From Chitinophagales bacterium (lineage in GTDB: Bacteria; Bacteroidota; Bacteroidia; Chitinophagales; LD1), in assembly GCA_019638515.1 (NCBI GenBank), contig JAHBTS010000002.1, positions 551,558 through 615,557 of the forward strand: a stretch of DNA of 64,000 nucleotides, written 5' to 3'. The position numbers and the translations under genes were made by a program. Of this stretch, positions 36,202 through 46,319 are shown piece by piece. How positions within the stretch are numbered: position 1 is the stretch's first letter; each line of letters opens with the position of its first letter. The notes beneath the pieces are model-generated. The model did not search any database. It saw nothing but the letters and a program-made list of their open reading frames with translations, and was not told where the DNA came from.

Positions 36202-38238
36202 ATGGAATTTAAATTGCACACCAAATACAAACCATCGGGCGACCAACCTCAAGCAATTGAGCAGCTTACCGAAGGTGTGCAATCCGGTGAAAAACACCAA
36301 GTGCTTTTAGGCGTTACCGGCTCCGGAAAAACCTTTACAATGGCCAACGTAATTGCCCAAGCAAACCGCCCCACGCTTATACTTTCGCACAATAAAACTT
36401 TGGTAAGCCAATTGTATGGCGAGTTCAAACAGTTCTTTCCGGAAAATGCCGTAGAGTATTTTGTATCGTACTACGATTACTACCAACCCGAAGCCTATAT
36501 TCCATCCTCCGATACATTTATAGAAAAAGACCTCTCTATAAATGAAGAAATAGATAAACTCCGGCTAAGCACCACAGCATCGCTACTTTCGGGCAGGCGC
36601 GATATTATAGTAGTGGCATCGGTAAGTTGCATTTATGGTATGGGCAATCCCATAGATTTCGAAAGTGGAATTGTGCGCATTCACGAAGGGCTAAAAATTT
36701 CGCGCAACACCTTACTCCACCACTTGGTAAATGCATTATACTCCCGCAGCGATATAGAATTAAACCGCGGCACCTTCCGCGTAAAAGGCGACACCGTAGA
36801 AATTGTATTGCCCTATGCCGATTATGCCTACCGCATTACATTCTTTGGCGATGAAATTGAAATGGTAGAAAGTTTCGACCCTACCACCGGGCGCACACTT
36901 GGCCGCCCTGCAAACGTGGCCATTTTCCCGGCAAACATGTATGTAACTTCGCGCGACTTACTAAAACTTGTATTGAATGAAATAAAACTTGACCTCGATG
37001 CACAAGTTCATTACTACAAAGAAATTGGAAAACATATAGAAGCTGCACGCCTTAAAGAGCGCGTGGAATTCGATATGGAAATGATGCGCGAACTCGGCTA
37101 TTGCAGCGGTATAGAAAACTATTCGCGCTATTTAGACCGTAGGCTCCCCGGCACCCGCCCATACTGCCTGCTCGATTATTTCCCCGAAGATTTTTTAATG
37201 ATAATTGATGAAAGCCACGTTACCATTCCGCAAGTAAGAGGCATGAGCGGTGGCGATAAACAGCGCAAAATGACCTTAGTTGAACACGGCTTCCGCCTAC
37301 CATCGGCAATGGATAACCGCCCACTCAACTTCGATGAATTTCAAGCCATCAATACACAGCTTGTTTATGTAAGCGCCACTCCGGGCGAATACGAGTTAGA
37401 ACAATCCGGTGGCATTATTGTGGAGCAAGTAGTGCGCCCCACAGGTCTGCTCGACCCTCCAATTGAAGTACGTCCGAGCCTAAACCAAATGGATGACTTA
37501 ATGGAAGAAATTCATAAACGCATTACTGCTAAAGAGCGCGTTTTAGTTACCACTATTACCAAACGAATGGCTGAAGAGCTTACCAAATTCCTAACACGCT
37601 TCAACATTAACTGCCGCTATATTCATAGCGAAGTAGATACTTTAGACCGAATTGAAATTATACGCGATTTAAGGCTTGGAAAATTTGATGTACTCATTGG
37701 CGTAAACTTACTTAGAGAAGGCTTAGACCTTCCTGAAGTATCGTTAGTAGCCATCTTAGATGCCGATAAAGAAGGTTTCTTACGCAACAAACGCTCTCTT
37801 ATTCAAACTGCCGGAAGAGCCGCCCGCAACGCAAATGGCTTGGTAATTATGTATGCAGATACCATTACCAACAGCATGCAGCTTACTATAGACGAAACCC
37901 AGCGCAGGAGAGAAAAACAGATTGCATACAACGAAGCAAATGGCATTACTCCAGAAACCGTATTTAAAAGCAAAGAAGAAATAATGAAGCAAACAGGCGT
38001 ACTCGATATTCGTAGAGACCCTGTAAAATATCTCGAAAGCGAAGAAGAAGAAACCGTAACAGTTGCTGCCGAGCCTATTGTTCAATACATGAATAAAGAA
38101 CAGTTGCAAAAATCTATTGAAGCCACTAAAGAAAAAATGCTTCAAGCAGCTAAAGACACCGACTTCTTACAGGCAGCCAAACTACGCGATGAAATGATTG
38201 CCATGCAACGCCTGCAAAAAGAAAAATTTGGCGAATAA
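36202..38238 (+). CDS. uvrB: Excinuclease ABC subunit B
   Basis: A 678-residue helicase-like subunit of UvrABC nucleotide excision repair. The N-terminus KLHTKYKPSGDQPQAI leads to Walker A GVTGSGKTF (Lys43). The DNA-clamping beta hairpin is YYDYYQPEAYIP (about residues 92-103), the DEAD-like box is IIDESHVTIPQ (about 335), and motif VI is in QTAGRAARNANG. The C-terminal UVR motif that binds UvrC is in LQKSIEATKEKMLQAAKDTD. The full length is present, and no anomaly was seen. Confidence 0.98.
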   Translation: MEFKLHTKYKPSGDQPQAIEQLTEGVQSGEKHQVLLGVTGSGKTFTMANVIAQANRPTLILSHNKTLVSQLYGEFKQFFPENAVEYFVSYYDYYQPEAYIPSSDTFIEKDLSINEEIDKLRLSTTASLLSGRRDIIVVASVSCIYGMGNPIDFESGIVRIHEGLKISRNTLLHHLVNALYSRSDIELNRGTFRVKGDTVEIVLPYADYAYRITFFGDEIEMVESFDPTTGRTLGRPANVAIFPANMYVTSRDLLKLVLNEIKLDLDAQVHYYKEIGKHIEAARLKERVEFDMEMMRELGYCSGIENYSRYLDRRLPGTRPYCLLDYFPEDFLMIIDESHVTIPQVRGMSGGDKQRKMTLVEHGFRLPSAMDNRPLNFDEFQAINTQLVYVSATPGEYELEQSGGIIVEQVVRPTGLLDPPIEVRPSLNQMDDLMEEIHKRITAKERVLVTTITKRMAEELTKFLTRFNINCRYIHSEVDTLDRIEIIRDLRLGKFDVLIGVNLLREGLDLPEVSLVAILDADKEGFLRNKRSLIQTAGRAARNANGLVIMYADTITNSMQLTIDETQRRREKQIAYNEANGITPETVFKSKEEIMKQTGVLDIRRDPVKYLESEEEETVTVAAEPIVQYMNKEQLQKSIEATKEKMLQAAKDTDFLQAAKLRDEMIAMQRLQKEKFGE

Positions 38239-38273
38239 CGGAATGCCGCTCCTCCCCTTTCCTTAGCAATATA

Positions 38274-39719
38274 CTACTTGTTTAATTTGCTATGCTTTCT
38301 ACCATACATAAAATAAATAGCTACACCAATTGCCATCCACACAATTAAGCGCAACCATGTATCTGCCGGCAGCGACACCATCATTACAAAACAAATTATT
38401 ATACCTAAAATTGGCACCAATGGAACCAATGGCGTTTTAAAACTGCGTGGCGCATCGGGCATGGTTCTGCGCATTACTATAATGCCGGCACATACCAGCA
38501 AAAAGGCAAAGAGCGTTCCAATACTAGTCATTTCGCCCACCACCCTGGCAGGCACAAATGCCGCAAAGAGGCTTACAAAAATCATAAAAAGTAAATTCGA
38601 CTTAAATGGTGTTTTAAACTTCTTATGCACCTCAGAAAAAACAGATGGTAGCAATCCATCTTTACTCATAGAGTAAAACACCCTGGTTTGCCCCATCAGC
38701 AACACCATAATTACCGATGAGTAACCCGCCAAAATTGCCAATATAATAGCCTGTTTTAACCAAGTATAAGGCGTGTGCTCAATAGCCACCGCTACCGGAG
38801 CAATACCGTCTTGCCCTTGAAACTCTTTGTAATTAGCAAGGCCTGTCATTACATGCGCAAACAACACATACAGCACCGTGCAAATTGCCAACGAAAGCAA
38901 AATGCCAATGGGCATATCGCGTTTAGGGTTTTTAGCCTCCTGCGCAGCAGTAGAAACCGCATCGAAACCTATGTATGCAAAAAATATTATACCCGCAGCT
39001 CGCACCACACCGCTCCAACCAAACTCACCAAAATTACCTGTATTTTCCGGAATATATGGTGTATGGTTTGCAGGATTTATATACGACCATCCCAACGCAA
39101 TAAACACCAAAACCACTATTACTTTCATGGCCACTATTACATTGTTAAAAGAAGTAGATTCTTTCGTTCCCTTCATAAGCAAGAGCGACATCAATACCAC
39201 TATCAACACCGCAGGCAAATTTACAATACCGCTTACTATACTGCCATCGGCTAGAGTTGCCGAATCAAATGGCGACATTGCCAATGCATCAGGAATATAA
39301 ATATGCAATGCCTCCAAAAACTTTTTTAGATAGCGACTCCAACTTATAGCAACCGTTGCCGCTCCCACTGAATATTCCAGCACTAAATCCCAACCAATAA
39401 TCCATGCAATAAACTCGCCCATGGTAGCATAAGAATAAGTGTAAGCACTTCCTGCAACCGGAATCATACTCGCAAACTCGGCATAGCACAACCCTGCAAA
39501 TGCACACCCAATAGCTGCAATAACAAATGAAATGGTAACTGCCGGCCCTGCATTATAGCCTGCTGCCGCACCCGTAATTGCAAAAAGTCCTGCGCCAATA
39601 ATGGCGCCAATTCCCAATGCCACCAATGCACCTGCGCCAAGTGTACGTTTGAGTGTATCTGCACCTTCTTCGCTTTCACTTAAAAGCTGTGTAATAGATT
39701 TTTTACTAAACAATGCCAT
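38274..39719 (-). CDS. APC family amino acid permease
   Basis: A 480-residue transporter with about 12 transmembrane helices. The N-terminus is KRTLGAGALVALGIGAIIGAGLF, where IGAGLF is the unwound helix 1 motif of the APC superfamily. Helices 3 and 6 carry LCYAEFASMIPVAGSAYTYSY and FFAYIGFDAVSTAAQEAKNP, as in cationic amino acid transporters (YfnA/CAT type). The start is ATG 39719; the open frame to 39803 adds a non-family extension. It is convergent with uvrB. The substrate is probably an amino acid but cannot be specified. Confidence 0.92.
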   Translation of the reverse strand: MALFSKKSITQLLSESEEGADTLKRTLGAGALVALGIGAIIGAGLFAITGAAAGYNAGPAVTISFVIAAIGCAFAGLCYAEFASMIPVAGSAYTYSYATMGEFIAWIIGWDLVLEYSVGAATVAISWSRYLKKFLEALHIYIPDALAMSPFDSATLADGSIVSGIVNLPAVLIVVLMSLLLMKGTKESTSFNNVIVAMKVIVVLVFIALGWSYINPANHTPYIPENTGNFGEFGWSGVVRAAGIIFFAYIGFDAVSTAAQEAKNPKRDMPIGILLSLAICTVLYVLFAHVMTGLANYKEFQGQDGIAPVAVAIEHTPYTWLKQAIILAILAGYSSVIMVLLMGQTRVFYSMSKDGLLPSVFSEVHKKFKTPFKSNLLFMIFVSLFAAFVPARVVGEMTSIGTLFAFLLVCAGIIVMRRTMPDAPRSFKTPLVPLVPILGIIICFVMMVSLPADTWLRLIVWMAIGVAIYFMYGRKHSKLNK

Positions 39720-39938
39720 GTTCTCAAAAAAATGTGTGGCACAAAATAGCTTTTTTTCAAACCCTAGATAATAGTGTCTATGCCCCCAATTATTCAAACA
39801 CACTGCCGCACCAACACTTTTATAGATTTAAACCACCACTACTGCTGGTTTCTTCCATAAAAAGCAACCTTACTTTACTATATAAAATGAAACCTTTTTA
39901 TGAATAAACCGTAATGCAAAGCATAAAACAAAAGACTT
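39720..39938. other. Intergenic stretch without a gene
   Basis: About 220 bases between two divergent genes (permease on minus, TPR protein on plus), so it should hold both promoters. No full match to the TAnnTTTG box with a TTG partner was found, and no RNA gene was seen. Confidence 0.4.
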
Positions 39939-40739
39939 ATGCGCAAGATTGTATTTACTTTTGCCGTTGTATCACTATCGTGGAATATTTTTGCAGCACC
40001 CACACTCACTAAACACGAAGAGGCCTTTCACAAAGGAGAACAAGAATTTATTGCCGGTAACTACGAAGAGGCCGTAAAGTATTTTAATACTGCAATTTCT
40101 CAAGCACAAGACCGCTACAAATATTTTTACATGCGTGCCTTGGCCAATAAACAAATGGAACTAACCGATGACGCTATTGCAGACTTTTCGCGTGCCATTA
40201 AACTAAAACCAACTGCCGAAGCGCTGTATGAACGCGGTATTATCCATTTAAGCAATGGCGATATGGATGCCGCCAAAAGCGATTTTGAAGACGTAAAAAT
40301 TTCAAAAGACAACTTTAAAAACATTCAATACTACTTAGGGTTGGTTTACTACCGAGCCGGAATTTACGAACATGCCCTGCAAGCATTTAACCGATACATT
40401 GGCGCAACCGGTGGCGATGGCGACACCTACTACTACAAAGGCTTATCGAATGCCAGCATAAAACACTACGATGAAGCAATTGCAGACTTAAACAAAGCGC
40501 TGCCCTACAAAAAAAACAACCTGCTTATACATGTAAAACTGTATGAACTATACGTGCAAACCAATCAACCGGAAAAAGCAGTGGCAAGCCTTTCTGCCAT
40601 GATAGAACTTTCACCCAAAAACAAAGTAAGCGAACTTTACATGGAAAGAAGTTTGCTATATGGACAACTGGGCGATATCGAAAAATCGAATACAGACCGT
40701 ACTAAATCAAGAGAAACAGCAGTATCTATGTTCAACTAA
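39939..40739 (+). CDS. Exported TPR-repeat protein
   Basis: A 266-residue protein with a signal peptide (MRKIVFTFAVVSLSWNIFA-AP) and about six tetratricopeptide repeats. Typical units are EFIAGNYEEAVKYFNTAIS, MELTDDAIADFSRAIKLKP and IKHYDEAIADLNKALPYKK. TPRs form a protein-binding superhelix; the partner in the periplasm is unknown. A terminator follows 32 bases after the stop, so it is transcribed alone. Confidence 0.9.
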   Translation: MRKIVFTFAVVSLSWNIFAAPTLTKHEEAFHKGEQEFIAGNYEEAVKYFNTAISQAQDRYKYFYMRALANKQMELTDDAIADFSRAIKLKPTAEALYERGIIHLSNGDMDAAKSDFEDVKISKDNFKNIQYYLGLVYYRAGIYEHALQAFNRYIGATGGDGDTYYYKGLSNASIKHYDEAIADLNKALPYKKNNLLIHVKLYELYVQTNQPEKAVASLSAMIELSPKNKVSELYMERSLLYGQLGDIEKSNTDRTKSRETAVSMFN

Positions 40740-40770
40740 ACAACATATTTTTGCAAATGAAATTTTGAAT

Positions 40771-40802
40771 GTGTGGCTTTCATAGCCGCACATTTTTATT
40801 TT
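40771..40802 (+). terminator. Rho-independent terminator after the TPR gene
   Basis: GTGTGGCT / AGCCGCAC stem (one G-T pair) with a TTCAT loop, followed by ATTTTTATTTT. It ends 11 bases before the cysS start. Confidence 0.75.
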
Positions 40803-40812
40803 AGCCCCGCTT

Positions 40813-42273
40813 ATGGCAGAATTACAACTTTACAACACGCTTTCCAGAGAAAAAGAAATTTTCAAACCACTCAATGCACCTCTAGTAGGTATGTATGTTT
40901 GCGGCCCCACAGTTTACAACTCCGTACACTTAGGCAACTGCCGCACATTTGTATCTTTTGATGTTCTATATCGCTACCTGCTGCACTTAGGTTACAAAGT
41001 GCGTTACGTGCGCAACATTACCGATGCAGGGCACTTAGAAAGCGATGCCGATGTGGGCGAAGATAAAATAGCAAAGAAGGCTCGCTTGGAACAGTTGGAA
41101 CCCATGGAAATTGTACAGCGTTACACAGTAGATTTTCATAAAGTACTGGAACAATTCAATACACTGCCGCCCAGCATTGAACCTACGGCAACCGGCCACA
41201 TCATTGAGCAAATTGAAATGACCGAAAAGATTTTCAGTAACGGTTATGCCTACGAAACCGATGATGCCATTTACTTTGATGTAGAAAAACTTGCTGCACA
41301 TTTTCCGTATGGAAAATTAAGCGGTAGAAACTTAGATGAACTATACAATAATACCCGCGACCTAGACGGACAAGAAGCCAAAAAAGGCAAGCTCGATTTT
41401 GCGCTCATGATTAAAGCTAAGCCTACTCATATTATGCAATGGAGTTCTCCGTGGGGTAAAGTATTTCCGGGTTGGCATTTAGAATGCAGCGCCATGAGTT
41501 CAAAATATTTAGGCGAAGAATTTGATATTCACGGAGGTGGCATGGATTTAATCCCTACCCACCATACCAACGAAATTGCACAAAATATAGCATGTTGCAG
41601 TAAATCGCCTGCACGCTATTGGGTACATACCAATATGCTCACCGTAAACGGGCAAAAGATGAGCAAAAGCCTCGGCAATTCATTTTTACCGCACGAATTA
41701 TTTACAGGCAACCATCCATTGTTAGAAAAAGGATATTCGCCCATGAGCGTTCGCTTCTTTATGCTGCAAGCGCACTACAGAAGCACCCTCGATTTTAGCA
41801 ACGAAGCCTTACAAGCTGCCGAAAAAGGTTTTGCACGCCTTATGGCTGCTGCCAAGTTACTTCCAACTCTTAAAACATCGGCCACCTCTACTTCCAATAT
41901 CGAAGCACTCAAAACCAAAGTGTACGAAGCACTCAACGATGATTTAAATACACCTATTGCACTTTCACATTTGTTTGAAGGTGTGCGTATAATCAACAGC
42001 ATCAATGATGGAAAAGAAACCATTACAGAGGCTCACAAGCAATTGCTTTTTACACTCTTTAATGAAATAATTTTTGATGTATTGGGCTTGCAAGACGAAA
42101 CTCAAACCGGCAGCAATATAGACGGCATCATGAAAGTTATCTTAGAAATAAGAGCCGAGGCAAAAGCCAAAAAAGATTTTGCTACCTCCGATAAAATACG
42201 CGATGAATTGCTAAAAAACGGTATTCAAATAAAAGACAGTAAAGAAGGAGCCACTTGGAGCATCAGCAATTAA
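40813..42273 (+). CDS. cysS: Cysteinyl-tRNA synthetase
   Basis: A 486-residue class I synthetase that charges tRNA-Cys. The N-terminal MYVCGPTVYNSVHLGNCRTF has the zinc ligand Cys30 and the HLGN form of the HIGH motif (residues 39-42). The central HLECSAMS and HGGGMDLIPTHHTNEIAQ carry zinc and cysteine contacts, and the KMSKS loop is in NGQKMSKSLGN (about 280-285). The C-terminal anticodon-binding domain is complete, ending IKDSKEGATWSI. It follows a terminator at close distance, so its promoter must overlap that hairpin region or lie before it. Confidence 0.97.
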   Translation: MAELQLYNTLSREKEIFKPLNAPLVGMYVCGPTVYNSVHLGNCRTFVSFDVLYRYLLHLGYKVRYVRNITDAGHLESDADVGEDKIAKKARLEQLEPMEIVQRYTVDFHKVLEQFNTLPPSIEPTATGHIIEQIEMTEKIFSNGYAYETDDAIYFDVEKLAAHFPYGKLSGRNLDELYNNTRDLDGQEAKKGKLDFALMIKAKPTHIMQWSSPWGKVFPGWHLECSAMSSKYLGEEFDIHGGGMDLIPTHHTNEIAQNIACCSKSPARYWVHTNMLTVNGQKMSKSLGNSFLPHELFTGNHPLLEKGYSPMSVRFFMLQAHYRSTLDFSNEALQAAEKGFARLMAAAKLLPTLKTSATSTSNIEALKTKVYEALNDDLNTPIALSHLFEGVRIINSINDGKETITEAHKQLLFTLFNEIIFDVLGLQDETQTGSNIDGIMKVILEIRAEAKAKKDFATSDKIRDELLKNGIQIKDSKEGATWSISN

Positions 42274-42393
42274 GTACTCCAAATGCATGTATAATCAACA
42301 TTTATGCCTTCATTTTACCGGAATTAAGTACCTGTTGCTAACATTTTGTTCAATTTTATTTTTACTTTGGTATAATTGCCCGTTCATTTAGAT

Positions 42394-43932
42394 ATGCTTA
42401 CATACATACTCAAGCGGATATTATATTTCATTCCCACATTCTTTATTATATCGCTATTTACTTTTTTATTAAGTCAAATGGCTCCTGGCGACCCTGTAGA
42501 ACTAAAATTGCAAGGTGGTTTGCGAGGCGATAGTGGTCAATCCAGCGAAAAAATTGCAGGCGAAAAAGCCTATTTTGAACTAAGTCAAAAATTGGGCAGG
42601 CACTTACCTCCATTCTATTTCAGCATTACTTCTAAGGCTTTTCCCGATACGCTGTATAAAATCTATAAAAAAGACCAGCGCGAAAATCTCGAAAAGCTAA
42701 TTGAGCAATACGGAAACTGGAACGACATCAGCCGATATTTTTATTCTGCCAAGCAATTAGAATTTGCGCTCTACGATCGCCATCCCGATACAATTGACAA
42801 TACACTGTTTGAACGCACGCGCACCATTCGCGAGGCATGCAATTATTTGTACCGCAACCACGACCATGGAGACATATTACTGCATATTTCCGAAATAAAA
42901 ACTGCCGCTGCTTCAAGCATACAAATTACAGATTCTGCCACCGGAAAAACCACCGCCTATAATGGCTTGGTCGATATTCTTCCTTTGGTAAATAATGTAG
43001 AAAAAAACTATGAAGCCGTACGAGCCAATGCAAACAACAGCGCAAAATATATTCCTGCATTTTATTGGTATGGCACGGCTAACCAATATCACCGCTGGCT
43101 TTTTGGCGATGAACCTTGGTTTGGCGAAAACAACGATCCAACTAAAACATCCAAAGGTTTCTTTAGAGGCGATTTTGGTCATTCTTATTTAGATGGTCGT
43201 CCGGTGGTTTCTATTATTGGCGATGCCATAAAATGGACATTGCTATTAAATTTAATTGCCTTCATTATTACCTATGCAGTTTCTATTCCAATGGGCGTTT
43301 CGTTGGCTGTAAAAAAAGATACTACTTACGACCGTATTACTACTACCGTTAATTTTATACTTTACTCGCTGCCAACTTTTTGGATAGCTACTTTACTTAT
43401 TACATTCTTTACCAGCGATTACTATGCCAATTGGATGGATTTATTCCCTACGCACGGAGTAGGAAAAACCGGAGACGATTACAGTTTTTGGGAACAATTT
43501 ACAGACCGTAGTTACCACTTTATTTTACCACTGTTCTGTATGGTATATGGTTCTTTTGCTTACATCTCGCGCCAAATGCGTGGTGGTATGCTTACCGTAT
43601 TAAGGCAAGATTTTATTAGAACCGCCTTTGCCAAAGGTTTAGAGCCGGGCACTGTTTATTGGAAACATGCTTTCCGCAACTCACTCATTCCTATTATTAC
43701 CATGTTTGCCAGCTTTTTACCTGCCATGATTAGCGGCTCGGTAATCATTGAATATATTTTCACCATTCCGGGCATGGGTAGAGTAAGCTACGAAAGTGTG
43801 GTAGCGCGTAACTTCCCTGTACTGTTTACCTTGCTGATGTTTTCTGCCATTTTAACGATGGTAGGTAACTTACTCAGCGATATTTTATACGGAGTTATAG
43901 ACCCTCGAATTTCATTCACTAAAAAGAAATAA
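42394..43932 (+). CDS. Peptide-type ABC permease, OppB/DppB family, with large insertion
   Basis: A 512-residue inner-membrane permease, against about 310-340 for most OppB/DppB proteins. The N-terminus MLTYILKRILYFIPTFFIISLFTF and the motif APGDP are canonical. About 200 extracytoplasmic residues (roughly 35-250) are inserted before the usual core, which resumes at FRGDFGHSYLDGRPV. The ATPase-coupling EAA loop is RTAFAKGLEPGTVYWKHAFRNSLIP, and the end is DPRISF. The start at ATG 42394 is favoured over a TTG at 42376. The OppC-like partner follows 8 bases later. No ATPase or binding protein gene is adjacent. Confidence 0.9.
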   Translation: MLTYILKRILYFIPTFFIISLFTFLLSQMAPGDPVELKLQGGLRGDSGQSSEKIAGEKAYFELSQKLGRHLPPFYFSITSKAFPDTLYKIYKKDQRENLEKLIEQYGNWNDISRYFYSAKQLEFALYDRHPDTIDNTLFERTRTIREACNYLYRNHDHGDILLHISEIKTAAASSIQITDSATGKTTAYNGLVDILPLVNNVEKNYEAVRANANNSAKYIPAFYWYGTANQYHRWLFGDEPWFGENNDPTKTSKGFFRGDFGHSYLDGRPVVSIIGDAIKWTLLLNLIAFIITYAVSIPMGVSLAVKKDTTYDRITTTVNFILYSLPTFWIATLLITFFTSDYYANWMDLFPTHGVGKTGDDYSFWEQFTDRSYHFILPLFCMVYGSFAYISRQMRGGMLTVLRQDFIRTAFAKGLEPGTVYWKHAFRNSLIPIITMFASFLPAMISGSVIIEYIFTIPGMGRVSYESVVARNFPVLFTLLMFSAILTMVGNLLSDILYGVIDPRISFTKKK

Positions 43933-43940
43933 CAATATAA

Positions 43941-45224
43941 ATGGCTGCGAAAACTGGCGAAAGTTATTGGGATATTGTAAAGCGGCAGTTCCGAAAAAAT
44001 AAAATGGCGGTGCTATCGCTGCGAGTGCTGTATGTATTGCTTTTTATTGGGTTGATGGCAGATTTTATTGCCAACGAAAAACCACTTGTTTGTAAATACA
44101 AAGGCAATACCTACTTCCCTATTTTTAGGCAGTATTTAGTAGATTTAGGCGTAGGTGCTTGGCCTAAAGATTTACAAAATGCCGATTGGCTCAACATGCA
44201 ATATGATTTTGCCGTACACCCTCCAATTCCATATTTACCCACCACGGTAGATTTAACCAATGGCGACTATGCCAGCCCGGGTGGCGAACAAGAAGTAGCT
44301 TCGTGGCGCTGGAGGCACCATTTGGGAACCGACCAAATTGGCCGCGATGTACTTTCAGGACTTATTCACGGCACGCGCATTGCCATGCTTGTTGGCGTGG
44401 TAAGTATGGTTATAGCTACTGTTATTGGAATTTTGTTGGGAGCAATTGCCGGCTATTTTGGCGATAGTCGCTTACAGGTTTCAAGAGTTCGCTTACTGCT
44501 TAATATCCTCTTTATATTCTTTGCTTGGTTCTATGCATTTAGTGTACGTGGCTATGTAATGGAACAGGCTCTGGCAGAAGGTTTTGGTACATTTACCTTG
44601 CAGTTTTTGTGGTCGCTAGTGTTGTTTTGCTTTATTATGGTTATTCCCAACATATTGGCAATACCATTAAAGAAGATACCATTCCTTTCGGCTAAGGTGG
44701 TGGTTCCGGTAGATATAATTATTTCGCGTGCTATCGAAATTATCATTTCCATTCCAACCCTACTTTTAATTCTTTCCATTACGGCTATTGTAAAAAAACC
44801 TTCCATTATTCTTATTATGGTCATTATTGGTTTAACCGGATGGACAGGTATTGCCAAATACATTCGTGCCGAGCTTTTGCGCGTTCGCAGCTTAGAGTAT
44901 ATTGAAGCAGCACAAGCTCTCGGTTTCAGCGAATGGAGAATTATATTAAAACATGCTATTCCCAATGCACTCACTCCCGTGTTGATTGCAATTGCGTTTG
45001 GTGTGGCAGGTGCTATTCTGGTAGAAAGTTCTTTATCGTTTTTAGGAATTGGTGTGCAAGCTGAAGTAATTACTTGGGGAAAACTGCTAAGTAGTGCACG
45101 CGAAAACTCAGCCGCTTGGTGGTTGGCAGTGTTTCCAGGACTTGCTATTTTTGTTACCGTTACCATTTTCAATTTATTGGGCGAAGGCTTAACCGATGCT
45201 ATGGATCCTCGCTTAAAACAATAA
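43941..45224 (+). CDS. Peptide-type ABC permease, OppC/DppC family, extended
   Basis: A 427-residue partner of the OppB-like protein, longer than the usual 280-300. Canonical parts are the N-terminal WDIVKRQFRKNKMAVLSL, HHLGTDQIGRDVLSGLIHGTR, the EAA loop EAAQALGFSEWRIILKHAIPNALTP, and the end LLGEGLTDAMDPRLKQ. Extra segments are a loop of about 80 residues after the first helix and an insertion of about 60 residues with added hydrophobic helices (FIFFAWFYAFSVRGYV and FLWSLVLFCFIMVIPNI). Together the pair should form the channel of a peptide, nickel or opine importer; the substrate is unknown. Confidence 0.9.
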   Translation: MAAKTGESYWDIVKRQFRKNKMAVLSLRVLYVLLFIGLMADFIANEKPLVCKYKGNTYFPIFRQYLVDLGVGAWPKDLQNADWLNMQYDFAVHPPIPYLPTTVDLTNGDYASPGGEQEVASWRWRHHLGTDQIGRDVLSGLIHGTRIAMLVGVVSMVIATVIGILLGAIAGYFGDSRLQVSRVRLLLNILFIFFAWFYAFSVRGYVMEQALAEGFGTFTLQFLWSLVLFCFIMVIPNILAIPLKKIPFLSAKVVVPVDIIISRAIEIIISIPTLLLILSITAIVKKPSIILIMVIIGLTGWTGIAKYIRAELLRVRSLEYIEAAQALGFSEWRIILKHAIPNALTPVLIAIAFGVAGAILVESSLSFLGIGVQAEVITWGKLLSSARENSAAWWLAVFPGLAIFVTVTIFNLLGEGLTDAMDPRLKQ

Positions 45225-45252
45225 AGGACTTTTCAATTTTATTGGAAAGAAC

Positions 45253-46203
45253 ATGACGAACGAAACTATTTTAATTACCGGAGCCTGCGGACAATTAGGC
45301 ACCGAACTTACAGAAGCCCTTTGCACTATTCATAAACGTGTAATTGCTACCGATTTAAAAGATGCAGTTCCGGCATTAGGCAATACAGAGTTTAGAAAAT
45401 TAGATGTACTCCACAAGCCAAGTTTGGCAGAAATAATTGAAAAGGAACATGTAACCCAAGTTTACCATTTAGCCGCCATACTTTCTGCCACTGGCGAAAA
45501 GCAACCCGAATTGGCTTGGCGCATCAACATGAAAGGCTTAAGGAATGTATTGGATACCAGTGCTGCCTTTGGTGTAAAAAAAGTTTTCTTCCCCTCTACC
45601 ATAGCCGTATTTGGAAGTTCTACACCTAAAATAGATACTCCGCAATATACCGCCATGGAACCCAATACTATTTACGGTATTAGCAAACAAGCTGGCGAGC
45701 AATGGTGCCAATGGTATCATAAAAATAAAGGTTTAGATGTGCGCAGCGTGCGCTATCCGGGTTTAATTAGCTACAAAACCAAAGCAGGTGGCGGTACTAC
45801 CGATTATGCCGTAGAAATTTTTTACGATGCCTTAGCCGGAAAACCTTACCACTGCTTTTTAAAAGACGATACCGTTCTGCCCATGATGTATATGCCCGAT
45901 GCCGTGCGCGGCACCATAGAACTCATGCAAGCACCGGCAGAAAAAATAACCGTGCGCACCGCCTATAATTTTGCAGGCTTTAGTTTTGCGCCCAAAGATA
46001 TGGCAGCAGCCATCCAGAAGCACTTACCCGATTTCACCATAAACTACACACCCGATTTTCGCCAGCAAATTGCAGAAAGTTGGCCCCAAAGCATCAACGA
46101 TTCTTTTGCCCGCCTAGATTGGAATTGGCAACCAAATTTCAATTTAGATAAAACCGTGGCAGATATGCTTAGCAATGTAAAATTGCCCGAATCGGTTGTG
46201 TAA
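45253..46203 (+). CDS. L-threonine 3-dehydrogenase of the extended SDR type
   Basis: A 316-residue NAD-dependent short-chain dehydrogenase/epimerase. The NAD loop is ILITGACGQLGTEL, followed by YHLAAILSATGE; the catalytic Tyr-x-x-x-Lys is in NTIYGISKQAGEQW. RYPGLISYKTKAGGGTTDYAVEIF is the stretch that marks this subgroup, known as short-chain L-threonine dehydrogenases in Flavobacterium and other Bacteroidota. The product, 2-amino-3-oxobutyrate, is normally cleaved by a CoA ligase (Kbl) that is homologous to BioF; the next gene is of that superfamily but reads as BioF. It could also be a nucleotide-sugar epimerase, less likely. Confidence 0.82.
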   Translation: MTNETILITGACGQLGTELTEALCTIHKRVIATDLKDAVPALGNTEFRKLDVLHKPSLAEIIEKEHVTQVYHLAAILSATGEKQPELAWRINMKGLRNVLDTSAAFGVKKVFFPSTIAVFGSSTPKIDTPQYTAMEPNTIYGISKQAGEQWCQWYHKNKGLDVRSVRYPGLISYKTKAGGGTTDYAVEIFYDALAGKPYHCFLKDDTVLPMMYMPDAVRGTIELMQAPAEKITVRTAYNFAGFSFAPKDMAAAIQKHLPDFTINYTPDFRQQIAESWPQSINDSFARLDWNWQPNFNLDKTVADMLSNVKLPESVV

Positions 46204-46319
46204 ATAATATTATTTACTCCTACCATATTTACTGCAACTCGCAATGTACACAGTGCTATTGCTTTTCAAAAAATTAAAACAACTAAACAATTTGTAGTAT
46301 TGCTGTTTCTACTTAAAGA

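Noticed and set aside
37207..38238. Possible anomaly in the C-terminus of uvrB
   Set aside because: The acidic stretch before the UVR motif is lineage-normal and the UVR motif itself is intact.
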